From: Rhodothermales bacterium
GTDB lineage: Bacteria > Bacteroidota > Rhodothermia > Rhodothermales > Bin80
Length of the DNA: 48,192 nucleotides
Reading direction: 5' to 3'
NCBI GenBank assembly: GCA_022821875.1
Contig: JAJECV010000040.1
Location: forward strand, 1-48,192
This document shows positions 7,400-16,298 of the stretch, in pieces. Within the stretch, counting starts at the first letter, position 1. Each line of letters starts with the position of its first letter. The notes beneath the pieces were generated by a model, which was not told where the DNA came from, did not search any database, and worked only from the letters and a program-made list of their open reading frames with translations. The translations under genes were made by a program, and so were the position numbers.

Positions 7400-8197
7400 A
7401 TGGGTCGCGTTGCCGTCTTTGTTGATGCGGGTTATTTCTTTGCTCAAGGATCCAAGGAAGTATTTCATAAGAAGTTACCTCGTAGCCGGTTAAGACTTGA
7501 CTCCCTAACTGTTACGGCAAAGCTGAAAAAATTTGCTGAAGATAATACGGGGCTTGAACTGCTCAGAATCTACTGGTATGATGGCACAAAAGGGAGGCCA
7601 ACGCAACAGCAAATTGAGTTGGCCCAACTTCCAAATGTCAAGGTTCGACTCGGATTCGTCAATTCTTTTAAGCAGCAAAAGGGAGTTGACTCCCTCATTG
7701 TGACGGATATGGTTACGCTCGCACAGAATGGAGCGATGGCCTCGTGTATCTTGCTTGCGGGGGATGAGGACCTTAGAGTCGGTGTCCAGTTAACGCAGAT
7801 GCAGGGAGTCCGAGTTCATCTCTTGGGAATTAGACCAGCAGAAGCAAGTCAGTCAAATCTTCTTCGTCAAGAAGCTGACACCACGCACGAGTGGATCTCT
7901 TCAGATGTAAAACCATTTCTTTCCAGAATTCAGACGTTTCCCAAAAAACTTCCCGCTACCATTATATCTCTCACTGATGTTGGTGCAGAAGTAGCCAACC
8001 GAATTCCCAAAAATGAAATCTTAGATATTCTCAAGAATTTAGGCTCAGATCAGCGCGTTCCACCTGAATATTTCGGGCAACTCATGTACTGGGGGCGTTT
8101 GGTTACAGCGAAAAATGTACTGGACGGGAGTCGGAAAAAGGAAGTGATTGATGCATTCATCTCCCGCCTCAAGGCCAGAAAATCTAGAGAATCCTGA
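7400..8197 (+). CDS. NYN-domain (PIN-like) ribonuclease, candidate toxin of a repeat-RNA system
   Basis: 265 residues. The N-terminal ~170 are a NYN domain, a PIN-like metal-dependent RNase fold: VAVFVDAGYFF with Asp9, YWYDG with Asp61, GVDSLIVTDM with Asp97 and Asp103, and LLAGDEDL with Asp122 and Asp124, then VHLLGI. All acidic positions of the fold are present, so it should be active. The last ~75 residues form a helical domain I do not recognise (VPPEYFGQLMYWGRL). The start is the only early ATG, 16 nt after the terminator hairpin, with no Shine-Dalgarno. The gene has no protein-coding partner; its only close neighbours are the two repeat-RNA units. LabA-like NYN proteins otherwise have RNA-processing roles, so a house-keeping RNase is the alternative. 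Confidence 0.85.
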   Translation: MGRVAVFVDAGYFFAQGSKEVFHKKLPRSRLRLDSLTVTAKLKKFAEDNTGLELLRIYWYDGTKGRPTQQQIELAQLPNVKVRLGFVNSFKQQKGVDSLIVTDMVTLAQNGAMASCILLAGDEDLRVGVQLTQMQGVRVHLLGIRPAEASQSNLLRQEADTTHEWISSDVKPFLSRIQTFPKKLPATIISLTDVGAEVANRIPKNEILDILKNLGSDQRVPPEYFGQLMYWGRLVTAKNVLDGSRKKEVIDAFISRLKARKSRES

Positions 8198-8642
8198 TAT
8201 GTCAGGCGATGGAATCCACTCTATTGAATCGTACAAGCCGATTCTGTTTTGCATCGTAACTGGGTACAAGGGGGAAACACAGAACTAAAGAATCTATACG
8301 ATGCTGTGATTGATTGTCCTGCCCCCAGAAGTCCCCTGTACGGGCATTTTATCCATATCTGGTTCCGATGAGTCAGGATCGCTACGGCGGAATCCCGTTT
8401 CCGAAGAAGTATCTGGCGTACGGCCAGTGATGCTCGGAAAAAATATGTAGACCACGAAATCCCCGCTCCCCCGGCAATCGTCGCACCAGCCAGCAGTCGT
8501 TATTCAGTCCAGAGACTCCATCTGAGACGAACAACCAGACCAGAAATCACTGGATACATCCGTCCGGTCAAGTTCCCCAGTAAGGTTAATTCCAATAAAC
8601 TTGTTAAATTAACCGTGCTCATAAACGATCCGAGACTGAACC
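8198..8642. other. Intergenic stretch with an inverted repeat
   Basis: No gene seen between the NYN gene and the catabolic operon; short frames here lack family features. The end nearest the operon carries the inverted repeat listed at 8584-8614 and should contain the operon promoter. Confidence 0.45.
8584..8614. promoter_or_regulatory. Inverted repeat upstream of the catabolic operon, candidate operator
   Basis: GGTTAATT (8584-8591) and AATTAACC (8607-8614) are perfect complements with a 15-bp spacer, ending 28 bp before the first ATG of the operon. Widely spaced arms like these fit a dimeric repressor or activator. No regulator gene is in the operon. Confidence 0.4.
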
Positions 8643-9647
8643 ATGATCAACTGGGGAATTATAGGTGCAAGCACCATTGCAAAAGAATGGATGATCCATG
8701 CGGTCAATGCCTGTCCAAATAGTCAGGTAATTGCACTTCTTAGCCGGTCACAGCAGCGTGGAGATCGTTTTCGGAATCAGTTTGGGATTCCGCACACCTA
8801 TACCGAACTCGATACATTTCTTGCAAACCCCGACATTGATGTGGTCTATGTCGGCACAACGAACGAATTGCATAAGCCGCAGACGCTTGCAGCCGCCGCT
8901 GCCCGGAAACATGTTCTCTGCGAAAAGCCGCTTGCCCTCACACTCAGAGATGCACACCAAATGGTACAGGCCTGCTCCGAGGCAGGCCTTGTCATGGGGA
9001 CCAATCATCATCTGCGGAATGCGGTCACACACCGCACACTTCGTGATCTGATTCAGGAGGGCGCAATCGGTAATCCCCTTGCAGTGCGGGTATTTCATGC
9101 TGTCCTCCTTCCTCCGCATCTGCAAACCTGGCGCATCAAAGATCCATCCGCCGGAGCCGGCGTAGTTCTGGATATTACCGTTCATGATACGGACACACTA
9201 CGCTTTATCCTCAGCGATGAAGTCGAGTCGGTCATGGCATGTACTTCGTCGCAGGGGCTTGGGGAACATGGGATTGATGATACCGTGATGGGGGTGATGC
9301 GCTTCGAGCGCGGCACCCTTGCACAATTTCACGATTCATTTGTCATCGGACACGCCGGAACCGGACTTGAAGTCCATGGCACCGATGGATCCCTGATTGC
9401 CAGAGATGTTATGACGCAGCACCCCATCGGAGAAATCTTCCTCCGCAAAGGGAATCAGCTAAAACAAGTGCAACTCCCTGCCCCTGTGAATCTGTACGAA
9501 CGAGCGGTTGAACACTTTAACGCTGCGGTTCAGGGGGAGGGAGAACCCGCAGTCACTGCTGATGACGGGCTTCGCTCTCTTGCCGTTGCACTGGCAGTTC
9601 AGCGGTCAGCCCAGACAGGCAAACAAATTCCTGTGACCTATGCCTGA
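8643..9647 (+). CDS. Gfo/Idh/MocA-family NAD(P)-dependent oxidoreductase
   Basis: First gene of an eight-gene operon. Its 334 residues are normal for this family of sugar and polyol dehydrogenases, which includes inositol 2-dehydrogenase and glucose-fructose oxidoreductase. The N-terminal Rossmann fold reads WGIIGASTIAKEW; the conserved CEKPLAL supplies the catalytic Lys near residue 98; DITVHDTDTLRF holds the His-Asp motif of the C-terminal alpha/beta domain. The stop overlaps the start of the CoA-transferase gene by 8 bp. The substrate cannot be read from sequence; the operon suggests a polyol or sugar-like compound. Confidence 0.88.
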   Translation: MINWGIIGASTIAKEWMIHAVNACPNSQVIALLSRSQQRGDRFRNQFGIPHTYTELDTFLANPDIDVVYVGTTNELHKPQTLAAAAARKHVLCEKPLALTLRDAHQMVQACSEAGLVMGTNHHLRNAVTHRTLRDLIQEGAIGNPLAVRVFHAVLLPPHLQTWRIKDPSAGAGVVLDITVHDTDTLRFILSDEVESVMACTSSQGLGEHGIDDTVMGVMRFERGTLAQFHDSFVIGHAGTGLEVHGTDGSLIARDVMTQHPIGEIFLRKGNQLKQVQLPAPVNLYERAVEHFNAAVQGEGEPAVTADDGLRSLAVALAVQRSAQTGKQIPVTYA

Positions 9648-11223
9648 ATTTTGTTCGCTGATCACCGCTGCAGAAAAGATTCCTGACCAGGCGGTCGTGA
9701 CCGTAAGCGCTTCCAGTGGTCTAGGCTGCCCTGATGCAGTGCTGTCTGCAATTGGTCAGCGCTTTAGAACAACCGGCCATCCATGCCAATTGACCACGGT
9801 TCATCCCATTGCCGCCGGCGACATGTACGGCATTGATGGGATTGATCACCTGGCATACGACGGGCTTCTGAAACGAGTCATTGCCGGCTCTTTACCCAGC
9901 GGCCCCTCATCCATGCCCTCCCCCAGAATCTGGCAAATGATCGGGGAGAACCGCGTGGAAGCCTACAATCTGCCCAGCGGAATCCTGTATCACATGCACC
10001 GCGAAGCAGCAGCACACCGGCCGGGAATCCTGACAAAAGTTGGCATGGATACGTTTGTAGATCCGAATCTTTTGGGTGGATGTATGAATGACTGCAGCCC
10101 CCCGGATGTCGTGAAGCGGATTCTGTTTGAAGGAGAGGAGTGGCTGTTCTATCCATCAATCGTAATTGATGTTGCACTCATCCGTGGAACGACCGCCGAT
10201 GCGCATGGCAATATCACGACCGAGCATGAAGGCAGCAGCCTCGGGATTTATGATCAGGCACTGGCCGCGCATAATCATGGCGGAATCGTGATTGCACAGG
10301 TCAAACGTGTCGTAAAATCCGGTGCAATCAAACCACAGGATGTCCGAGTCCCCGGTGTCGTTGTTGACTATGTGGTCACTGCACCCGACCAAATGCAGAC
10401 CACCAACACCGTATATGATCCGAGTATCAGCGGAGAAAGTGCTCCCGAAGGAAAAGTGTATGATCTGATGCCCTGGGGACCTGCAAAGCCCATGGCCCGT
10501 CGTGCAGCCATGGAATTAAATCGGCAGGATGCGGTAAACCTGGGATTTGGTGTATCCGCACAGGTACCCCGCATCCTCTTAGAAGAAGGATTATCCGATG
10601 CAGTGACCTGGGTGATTGAGCAGGGAGCAGTGGGCGGAATGCCACTTCTGGATTTTCAATTTGGCTGCGCGTCCGGTGCACAGGCCATCATGGGATCCCC
10701 CGATCAATTCACGTATTTTCAGGGAGGCGGGTTTGATCGAAGCTTCCTGTCGTTTATGCAGATTGATCGACACGGATGTGTGAATGTCTCCCGCCTTGCC
10801 ACCCGCCCGCATGTTACCGCAGGTGTCGGGGGGTTTATTGATATCACCGCCAATGCACGACATCTTGTGTTTATCGGAACCTATACCACCGGCGGACTTC
10901 GACTCACCATTGAAGAAGGGCAGGTAACGATTCTCCAGGAAGGCAAAGTGCAAAAACTGGTTCCTGAAGTGGAACACGTTTCCTTTAGTGGAAGCCGAGC
11001 CCTTCGTTTGGGGCAGCAGATCACCTATATTACAGAGCGATGCGTGCTGCGACTGCTGCCCGAAGGACTCACAGTGGTCGAAATTGCACCCGGAATCCAT
11101 CTGGAACGTGACATACTAGGTCAAACCCGTCTTAATCTTCAGGTGAGCCCCTCCCTGAAAATAATGGATCGGCGACTCTTTGATCCCGCCCCCATGAATC
11201 TTAAACTTCCCTCAAAAAAATGA
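9640..11223 (+). CDS. Family I acyl-CoA:acetate/propionate CoA-transferase (YdiF-like)
   Basis: 527 residues with both halves of a CoA-transferase fused, as in propionate CoA-transferase and E. coli YdiF. The alpha half starts with ITAAEKIPDQAVVTVSASSG and the beta half has AVNLGFGVSAQVPRIL. The catalytic Glu is expected at Glu327 in TWVIEQGAVGG. It would move CoA from an acyl-CoA donor to a carboxylic acid, probably the acid made by the GMC oxidoreductase and aldehyde dehydrogenase encoded downstream. It overlaps the preceding gene by 8 bp and the next start by 4 bp (ATGA), so translation is coupled. The specific acid is unknown. Confidence 0.88.
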   Translation: MPEFCSLITAAEKIPDQAVVTVSASSGLGCPDAVLSAIGQRFRTTGHPCQLTTVHPIAAGDMYGIDGIDHLAYDGLLKRVIAGSLPSGPSSMPSPRIWQMIGENRVEAYNLPSGILYHMHREAAAHRPGILTKVGMDTFVDPNLLGGCMNDCSPPDVVKRILFEGEEWLFYPSIVIDVALIRGTTADAHGNITTEHEGSSLGIYDQALAAHNHGGIVIAQVKRVVKSGAIKPQDVRVPGVVVDYVVTAPDQMQTTNTVYDPSISGESAPEGKVYDLMPWGPAKPMARRAAMELNRQDAVNLGFGVSAQVPRILLEEGLSDAVTWVIEQGAVGGMPLLDFQFGCASGAQAIMGSPDQFTYFQGGGFDRSFLSFMQIDRHGCVNVSRLATRPHVTAGVGGFIDITANARHLVFIGTYTTGGLRLTIEEGQVTILQEGKVQKLVPEVEHVSFSGSRALRLGQQITYITERCVLRLLPEGLTVVEIAPGIHLERDILGQTRLNLQVSPSLKIMDRRLFDPAPMNLKLPSKK

Positions 11224-11978
11224 ACCGGGTTGAACTTGAAATTCGAAGGCATCTGGCAGTATTGAGACTCAATCGCCCGGAAAAGCGCAACGCAATTGAT
11301 CCGCCAATGCTCGAAACCCTTGATGCGCATCTTGCGACCATTGAGTCAACCCGTGATCTTCGTGCAGTGATTCTCACAGGTACGGGCGATAAAGCCTTCT
11401 GTGCGGGGGCAGATATTAAAGCATGGGCTGCATTGGATGCCCTCGGAATGTGGAAACAGTGGATCCCGAGAGGGCAGCGAATTCTGCAACGGCTGGCCAG
11501 CCTGCGGCCACCCGTCATTGCAATCCTCAATGGCTATGCATTCGGCGGTGGACTTGAACTTGCACTGGCATGCGATTTCCGGATTGCCGCCAATCATGCA
11601 TCTTTTGCGATGCCGGAAGTGAAGATTGGAACGGTACCCGGATGGGGAGGCACCGCACGGTTATCAAAAATTGTCGGACTTGCCCGGTCGAAGGTGATGG
11701 TCCTGACAGGAAATCCCGTTGATGCGCAAACCGCCCTCAATTGGGGACTGGTGACCGAGATGCATCCAGCCGGTCAACTTTATGATGCAGGGGAGAAATT
11801 AGCATCCACGATTGCCGGAAATGCACCGGTTGCAGTTCAAATTGCAAAGCAGATGCTGGATGAGGATTGCGCTCCACTTGAATCCATCGCCGGTTCACTG
11901 AGCGCCTATACCAATGATGGACAGGAAGGTGTAAACAGTTTCCTGGAACGCAGAAAACCGGAGTACAAAGGAGATTGA
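11220..11978 (+). CDS. Enoyl-CoA hydratase/isomerase (crotonase) family protein
   Basis: 252 residues, the usual crotonase length. The oxyanion-hole segment is CAGADIKA at 61-68 and GGGLELALACD at 109-119. Both hydratase glutamates are present: Glu113 in GGGLE and Glu133 in MPEVKIG, so hydratase activity is expected rather than only isomerase. It would act on the CoA ester made by the preceding CoA-transferase. The start overlaps the CoA-transferase stop in ATGA, and its stop shares a base with the next start (TGATG). Confidence 0.9.
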   Translation: MNRVELEIRRHLAVLRLNRPEKRNAIDPPMLETLDAHLATIESTRDLRAVILTGTGDKAFCAGADIKAWAALDALGMWKQWIPRGQRILQRLASLRPPVIAILNGYAFGGGLELALACDFRIAANHASFAMPEVKIGTVPGWGGTARLSKIVGLARSKVMVLTGNPVDAQTALNWGLVTEMHPAGQLYDAGEKLASTIAGNAPVAVQIAKQMLDEDCAPLESIAGSLSAYTNDGQEGVNSFLERRKPEYKGD

Positions 11979-13570
11979 TGAAGACATCAGCCAAGTCATT
12001 TGATTACGTGATTGTGGGGGCGGGAGCAGCTGGATGTGTGGTTGCGCATCGTTTAGCAGAAGATCCGAATGTACAGGTACTACTGCTCGAAGCCGGTCCC
12101 CCGGATAAGTTTCCCCTGATCCATATGCCGGCGGGCTTCGCTAAATTGACGGGGAAAAATGTAAACTGGTGCTTCAAAACCGTCCCGCAGAAACATCTGA
12201 ATCATCGTGAGATGCATTATCCGCAGGGACGAACGCTTGGCGGAAGCACCTCCATCAATGCCATGATCTATATCCGCGGTCACCGCCTTGATTATGAAGA
12301 GTGGCGTGATCTGGGCTGTCAGGGATGGGGATATGAGGATGTCCTGCCCTATTTCAGGAAATCCGAAAATAACGAGCGATTCGTAGACAAGTATCATGGC
12401 CGTGGCGGCCCGCTCAATGTGGCCGACCAGATACAGTCCAATCCATTATCCCGTGCATTTGTCCGATCTGCACAGGAAGTGGGAATCCCTTATAATCCCG
12501 ATCTAAATGGTGCACGCCAGTCCGGGGTAAGCTATTATCAGGTAACGCAAAGAAATGTACGTAGAGAGAGTGCAGCGACCGCATTCCTGCGCCCCAAAAA
12601 GCCCAATCTCACGGTTTTAACCCGAGCCGTTGCGACACGCATTCTTCTTCAAAATGGACGGGCAACCGGTATTGAATATGTCAAAAACAAAGTTCCGTCC
12701 CAGGTCCATGCGGAACGGGAAGTCATCCTGAGCGGAGGGGCTGTGAATTCTCCCAAACTTCTGCTGCTGTCCGGGATTGGGCCGGCAGATGAACTCAACC
12801 CCCTCGGTATTCAGGTTCAACACAATCTGCCGGGAGTGGGAAAAAATTTTCAGGACCACATGGATGTGTATCTGGCAGCAGAATCCGGTAAGCCCGTCAG
12901 CTACAATGGACATGACCGGTGGAATCGTGCAATTCTGCATGGCATCCAGTATCTGCTCTATAAAACCGGACCGGTCACTGCATCGGTATGTGAGGCCGGA
13001 TGCTTCCTGAGAAGTTCCCCCGATGTTCGCTCTTCAGATATCCAGATCCATTGCCTGCCCGCCTATGTGGTGGATCACGGGCGTATGTCCATCAAAGGCC
13101 ACGGTCTGACGATCAATACTTGTAACCTGCGTCCACGCAGTATTGGATCGCTCACGTTACGCAGCAGCGATCCGTTGGAGGATCCTGCCATTGATCCCAA
13201 TTTCCTTGATGATCCCGGTGATCTCAAAGTATCTATGGAAGGCTTTAAATGGGGACGACGCATATTGTCTGCCCCTTCTTTCCGAGAATATATCTCCCGG
13301 GAAATACTTCCCGGCCCTGAAGCGCAGAGTGATGAAGACATCAAGGCCTATATTCGCAAATGGGCAAAGAATGACTATCACCCGGTTGGATCCTGCAAAA
13401 TGGGCACGGATGAGCGGGCAGTGGTGAACCTGCAACTCTCGGTTCGCGGCATCGAATCTCTGCGCGTGATTGACGCATCCGTCATGCCCCGCTTAATCAG
13501 CGGGAATACACAGGCGACCTCCATCATGATCGGGGAAAAAGGAGCGGCAATGATTAAAGGTGAAGTCTGA
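11978..13570 (+). CDS. GMC-family alcohol oxidoreductase (choline dehydrogenase-like)
   Basis: Flavoenzyme oxidising an alcohol to an aldehyde. The FAD-binding motif is YVIVGAGAAGCVVAHRLAE with the distal LLLEAG; the GMC signatures are QGRTLGGSTSINAM and GAVNSPKLLLLSGIG; the C-terminal catalytic pair lies in HPVGSCKMG (His) and SGNTQATS (Asn). The ATG at 11978 is preferred over the in-frame TTG at 11975 because AAAGGAG (11967-11973) is spaced for it and it overlaps the upstream stop. About 530 residues is normal. No signal peptide is seen, so it is cytoplasmic. The aldehyde dehydrogenase gene follows with a 1-bp overlap, so product channelling to the acid is likely. Choline is only one possible substrate. 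Confidence 0.9.
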   Translation: MKTSAKSFDYVIVGAGAAGCVVAHRLAEDPNVQVLLLEAGPPDKFPLIHMPAGFAKLTGKNVNWCFKTVPQKHLNHREMHYPQGRTLGGSTSINAMIYIRGHRLDYEEWRDLGCQGWGYEDVLPYFRKSENNERFVDKYHGRGGPLNVADQIQSNPLSRAFVRSAQEVGIPYNPDLNGARQSGVSYYQVTQRNVRRESAATAFLRPKKPNLTVLTRAVATRILLQNGRATGIEYVKNKVPSQVHAEREVILSGGAVNSPKLLLLSGIGPADELNPLGIQVQHNLPGVGKNFQDHMDVYLAAESGKPVSYNGHDRWNRAILHGIQYLLYKTGPVTASVCEAGCFLRSSPDVRSSDIQIHCLPAYVVDHGRMSIKGHGLTINTCNLRPRSIGSLTLRSSDPLEDPAIDPNFLDDPGDLKVSMEGFKWGRRILSAPSFREYISREILPGPEAQSDEDIKAYIRKWAKNDYHPVGSCKMGTDERAVVNLQLSVRGIESLRVIDASVMPRLISGNTQATSIMIGEKGAAMIKGEV

Positions 13571-15024
13571 TGGAAAAACACTGGATTGGCGGCAAATATG
13601 TTCGTGGAGCAAAGGGAGATCTCTTTACCACCGTCAGCCCCGCACATGACACAACGATTGGCAACTATGCACTTGGATCCGAACAGGATGTGCATACGGC
13701 CGTGCAGTCTGCACGCACAGCATTTGACTCCGGCCCCTGGCCACACATGTCTGGACAGGAGCGTGCACAGGTTCTCTGTGCAACCGCAGATCTGATTCAC
13801 ATCCACTGTGAGGAACTGGCCAGACTGGAAACCCTCGAAAGTGGAAAGCCCATCACACAGGCAAAAGCAGAGATGGAGACGGCCGCGGACCTGTGGCGCT
13901 ATGCAGCGACACTCGCCCGGCACACCGTCGGAGAAGCATATAACAGCCTCGGCGAAAACAAACTCGGATTGGTGCTGCGTGAACCTGCCGGGGTTGCGGG
14001 ATTGATTACGCCGTGGAATTTTCCACTGCTGATCATCAGCCAGAAGTTGCCCTTCGCGCTTGCTGTCGGGTGCACAGCAGTCATCAAACCCAGTGAACTG
14101 ACTCCCGGCACAACCCTCAAACTGGCGGCTTTAGCCCATGAAGCCGGGGTCCCTCCAGGTGTCATAAATGTGGTCACCGGGTTTGGGAATCCCGTGGGAG
14201 CCTGCATTGCAGAACACGAGGATATTGATGTAATTTCGTTCACCGGCTCCACCGCCGTTGGGCGCAGGGTTGCTGCCGCTGCCGGGAGAAATCTCAAACG
14301 CTGCTCGCTGGAACTGGGCGGAAAGAATCCCCATATCATCTTTGCCGATGCAGATCTAGACGCGGCACTGGATCCCGTCGTCTTTGGGGTATACTTTAAC
14401 ATGGGGGAATGCTGCAACAGCGGCAGCCGTCTCCTTTTGCAGGAGAGCATTGCAGAAGAATTTACTGCACGCGTTCTGGAATTAGCCCGTACCGTGCCTG
14501 TTGGAGACCCGCTTGCGGAAGACACGAAAGTCGGAGCAATCATTAATGAACCGCAACTGGCAAAGATTAACGAATATGTCCAAAGTGGTAAGGACCTCGG
14601 TGCACGGCTTCGGACCGGTGGACGGCAAATCCCAACTCTGAACGGGCGGTTCTTTGAACCGACTGTCTTTGATGGTGTAACCCCGCAGATGCCGATTGCA
14701 AAAGAAGAAATTTTTGGCCCGGTCCTCTCCATACTGACCTTCCGAACATTGGATGAAGCCATACAGATTGCGAATGACACAATTTATGGACTAAGCGCCG
14801 GTCTGTGGACATCAAATGTCGATACCGCCTTTGAAGTGAGTCGCCGGGTTCGTGCAGGGACAATCTGGATCAACTGTTTCATGGAGGGGCATGCCGAATT
14901 ACCCTTTGGCGGTTATCGCGACAGCGGCCTTGGACGTGAACTGGGGCGCTTTTCTACCGACGAATTTACCGAACTCAAAACCGTTCAGCTACATATCGGC
15001 GAGCAGCGAAGCTCGTGGTTGTAG
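13570..15024 (+). CDS. NAD(P)-dependent aldehyde dehydrogenase
   Basis: 484 residues, a full ALDH. Visible motifs: PWNFPLL at 148-154, VIKPSE at 171-176, FTGSTAVG at 224-231, the general base Glu248 in LELGGKN, the catalytic Cys282 in NMGECCNSGSR and EEIFGPV. The tandem Cys-Cys in place of the common GQxC is seen in a subgroup of ALDHs. It would oxidise the aldehyde produced by the upstream GMC enzyme to the acid used by the CoA-transferase. It is joined to the GMC gene by TGATG and followed 8 bp later by the transporter lipoprotein. Confidence 0.92.
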   Translation: MEKHWIGGKYVRGAKGDLFTTVSPAHDTTIGNYALGSEQDVHTAVQSARTAFDSGPWPHMSGQERAQVLCATADLIHIHCEELARLETLESGKPITQAKAEMETAADLWRYAATLARHTVGEAYNSLGENKLGLVLREPAGVAGLITPWNFPLLIISQKLPFALAVGCTAVIKPSELTPGTTLKLAALAHEAGVPPGVINVVTGFGNPVGACIAEHEDIDVISFTGSTAVGRRVAAAAGRNLKRCSLELGGKNPHIIFADADLDAALDPVVFGVYFNMGECCNSGSRLLLQESIAEEFTARVLELARTVPVGDPLAEDTKVGAIINEPQLAKINEYVQSGKDLGARLRTGGRQIPTLNGRFFEPTVFDGVTPQMPIAKEEIFGPVLSILTFRTLDEAIQIANDTIYGLSAGLWTSNVDTAFEVSRRVRAGTIWINCFMEGHAELPFGGYRDSGLGRELGRFSTDEFTELKTVQLHIGEQRSSWL

Positions 15025-15032
15025 TTCTTTAC

Positions 15033-16295
15033 ATGATGCGTACTTCATTGCTACTTCTCATTATTCTGCTTCTTTCTTCCTGTCAAAGCGGCGATCCGAC
15101 CCGTTCCGAAAAACAAATTGAGGTCTTTACCTGGTGGACCTCAGGAAGCGAAGCATCTGCACTGGAAACAGTACTTGAAGTCTATCAAAACCGCTATCCC
15201 GATGTGGAGGTCGTCAATGCATCCATTGCCGGTGGAGGCGGATCCGCCGCCCGTCCTGTGCTTCAAACCCGACTTGTAGGCGGAAACCCGCCCGATACAT
15301 GGCAAACCCATCATGGAGCAGAACTTATGGGACAATATGTTATGCCGGGGTTTGCTGCATCCGTCAATGACCTTTATGATGCCGAAGGATGGTATGAATT
15401 GTTTTCTCCCTCTTTGATTGAGATGGTCAGCAAAGATGGCGAGCCCTATCTGGTTGTCTTGAATCTCCATCGAAGTAATACGCTCTGGTATAATAAGCAT
15501 GTACTTGCAGAGCACGGCATTCCGATGGGAGATGCACTGAGCATAGAGGAACTGTTCCGCATTGCCGAGGAATTCCAGAATACAGAAATTGCTCCGCTCT
15601 GCATGGGGGATACAGGGATCTGGGCCACAGGCATTATGTTTGAAAATACCCTCGCAGGCACCATCGGAGCAGAACGCTATCAGGGACTCTGGAATGGAAG
15701 CACCAGGTTCACCGACTCCGATGTGATGGAAGCGGTGCGCACATATGGCCGACTGCTTAATTACCAAAATGACGATCACGCGGCACTCTCATGGGATCAG
15801 GCCGCCGATAAGATGGCAGATGGGGCTTGCGTGTTCTATTCAATGGGAGACTGGGTCTATGGGGAGCTAATCCGTGATGGATTACAGGAAAATATAGACT
15901 TTGGCTGGGTTGCACATCCTGGAACAGAGGGCATTCATATTCTGGTCACCGACGGCTTCACGCTTGCCAGAAACGCCCCTCATCCAGAAGAGACTCTCAA
16001 TATGCTCCGTATCATGGGAGAACGCGTGGTTCAGGAGGACTTCAATCTCATCAAGGGATCTATCTGTGCACGAAATGACTGCGACCGTTCCCGCTTCGGC
16101 CCCTACCTGCAATGGGCCATGGATGAGTATGCCAAGAGTGTGGCGGTGCCTACGGTGATTCACGGTTCTGCTGCACCGGCGGATTTTCAGCAGTCCCTCA
16201 ATGATGCACTAACGGACTTTGTAGTTCGGCGTGATGCGGAGGCGTTTACCAAAATGCTTGCACGCGAAGCAAGGGCATCCGGGTTTGGCATGTAA
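15033..16295 (+). CDS. ABC transporter substrate-binding lipoprotein (CUT1 family)
   Basis: Solute receptor of a sugar-type importer. The start at 15033 (MMRTS; the next ATG at 15036 is equally possible) gives a short charged end, a run LLLLIILLL and the lipobox LSSC, so it is lipid-anchored. The frame extends upstream to 15015, but that start falls inside the ALDH gene. The mature part has the family 1 binding-protein look (IEVFTWWTSGSEASALE, NPPDTWQ, LWYNKHV). Two permease genes follow, 3 bp downstream. The substrate is unknown; CUT1 receptors usually bind oligosaccharides, glycosides or polyols. Confidence 0.88.
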   Translation: MMRTSLLLLIILLLSSCQSGDPTRSEKQIEVFTWWTSGSEASALETVLEVYQNRYPDVEVVNASIAGGGGSAARPVLQTRLVGGNPPDTWQTHHGAELMGQYVMPGFAASVNDLYDAEGWYELFSPSLIEMVSKDGEPYLVVLNLHRSNTLWYNKHVLAEHGIPMGDALSIEELFRIAEEFQNTEIAPLCMGDTGIWATGIMFENTLAGTIGAERYQGLWNGSTRFTDSDVMEAVRTYGRLLNYQNDDHAALSWDQAADKMADGACVFYSMGDWVYGELIRDGLQENIDFGWVAHPGTEGIHILVTDGFTLARNAPHPEETLNMLRIMGERVVQEDFNLIKGSICARNDCDRSRFGPYLQWAMDEYAKSVAVPTVIHGSAAPADFQQSLNDALTDFVVRRDAEAFTKMLAREARASGFGM

Positions 16296-16298
16296 CAC

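Noticed and set aside
13899..14780. 293-residue minus-strand ORF
   Set aside because: It is fully antisense to the conserved aldehyde dehydrogenase gene and has a low-complexity Ser/Arg/Ala-rich translation.
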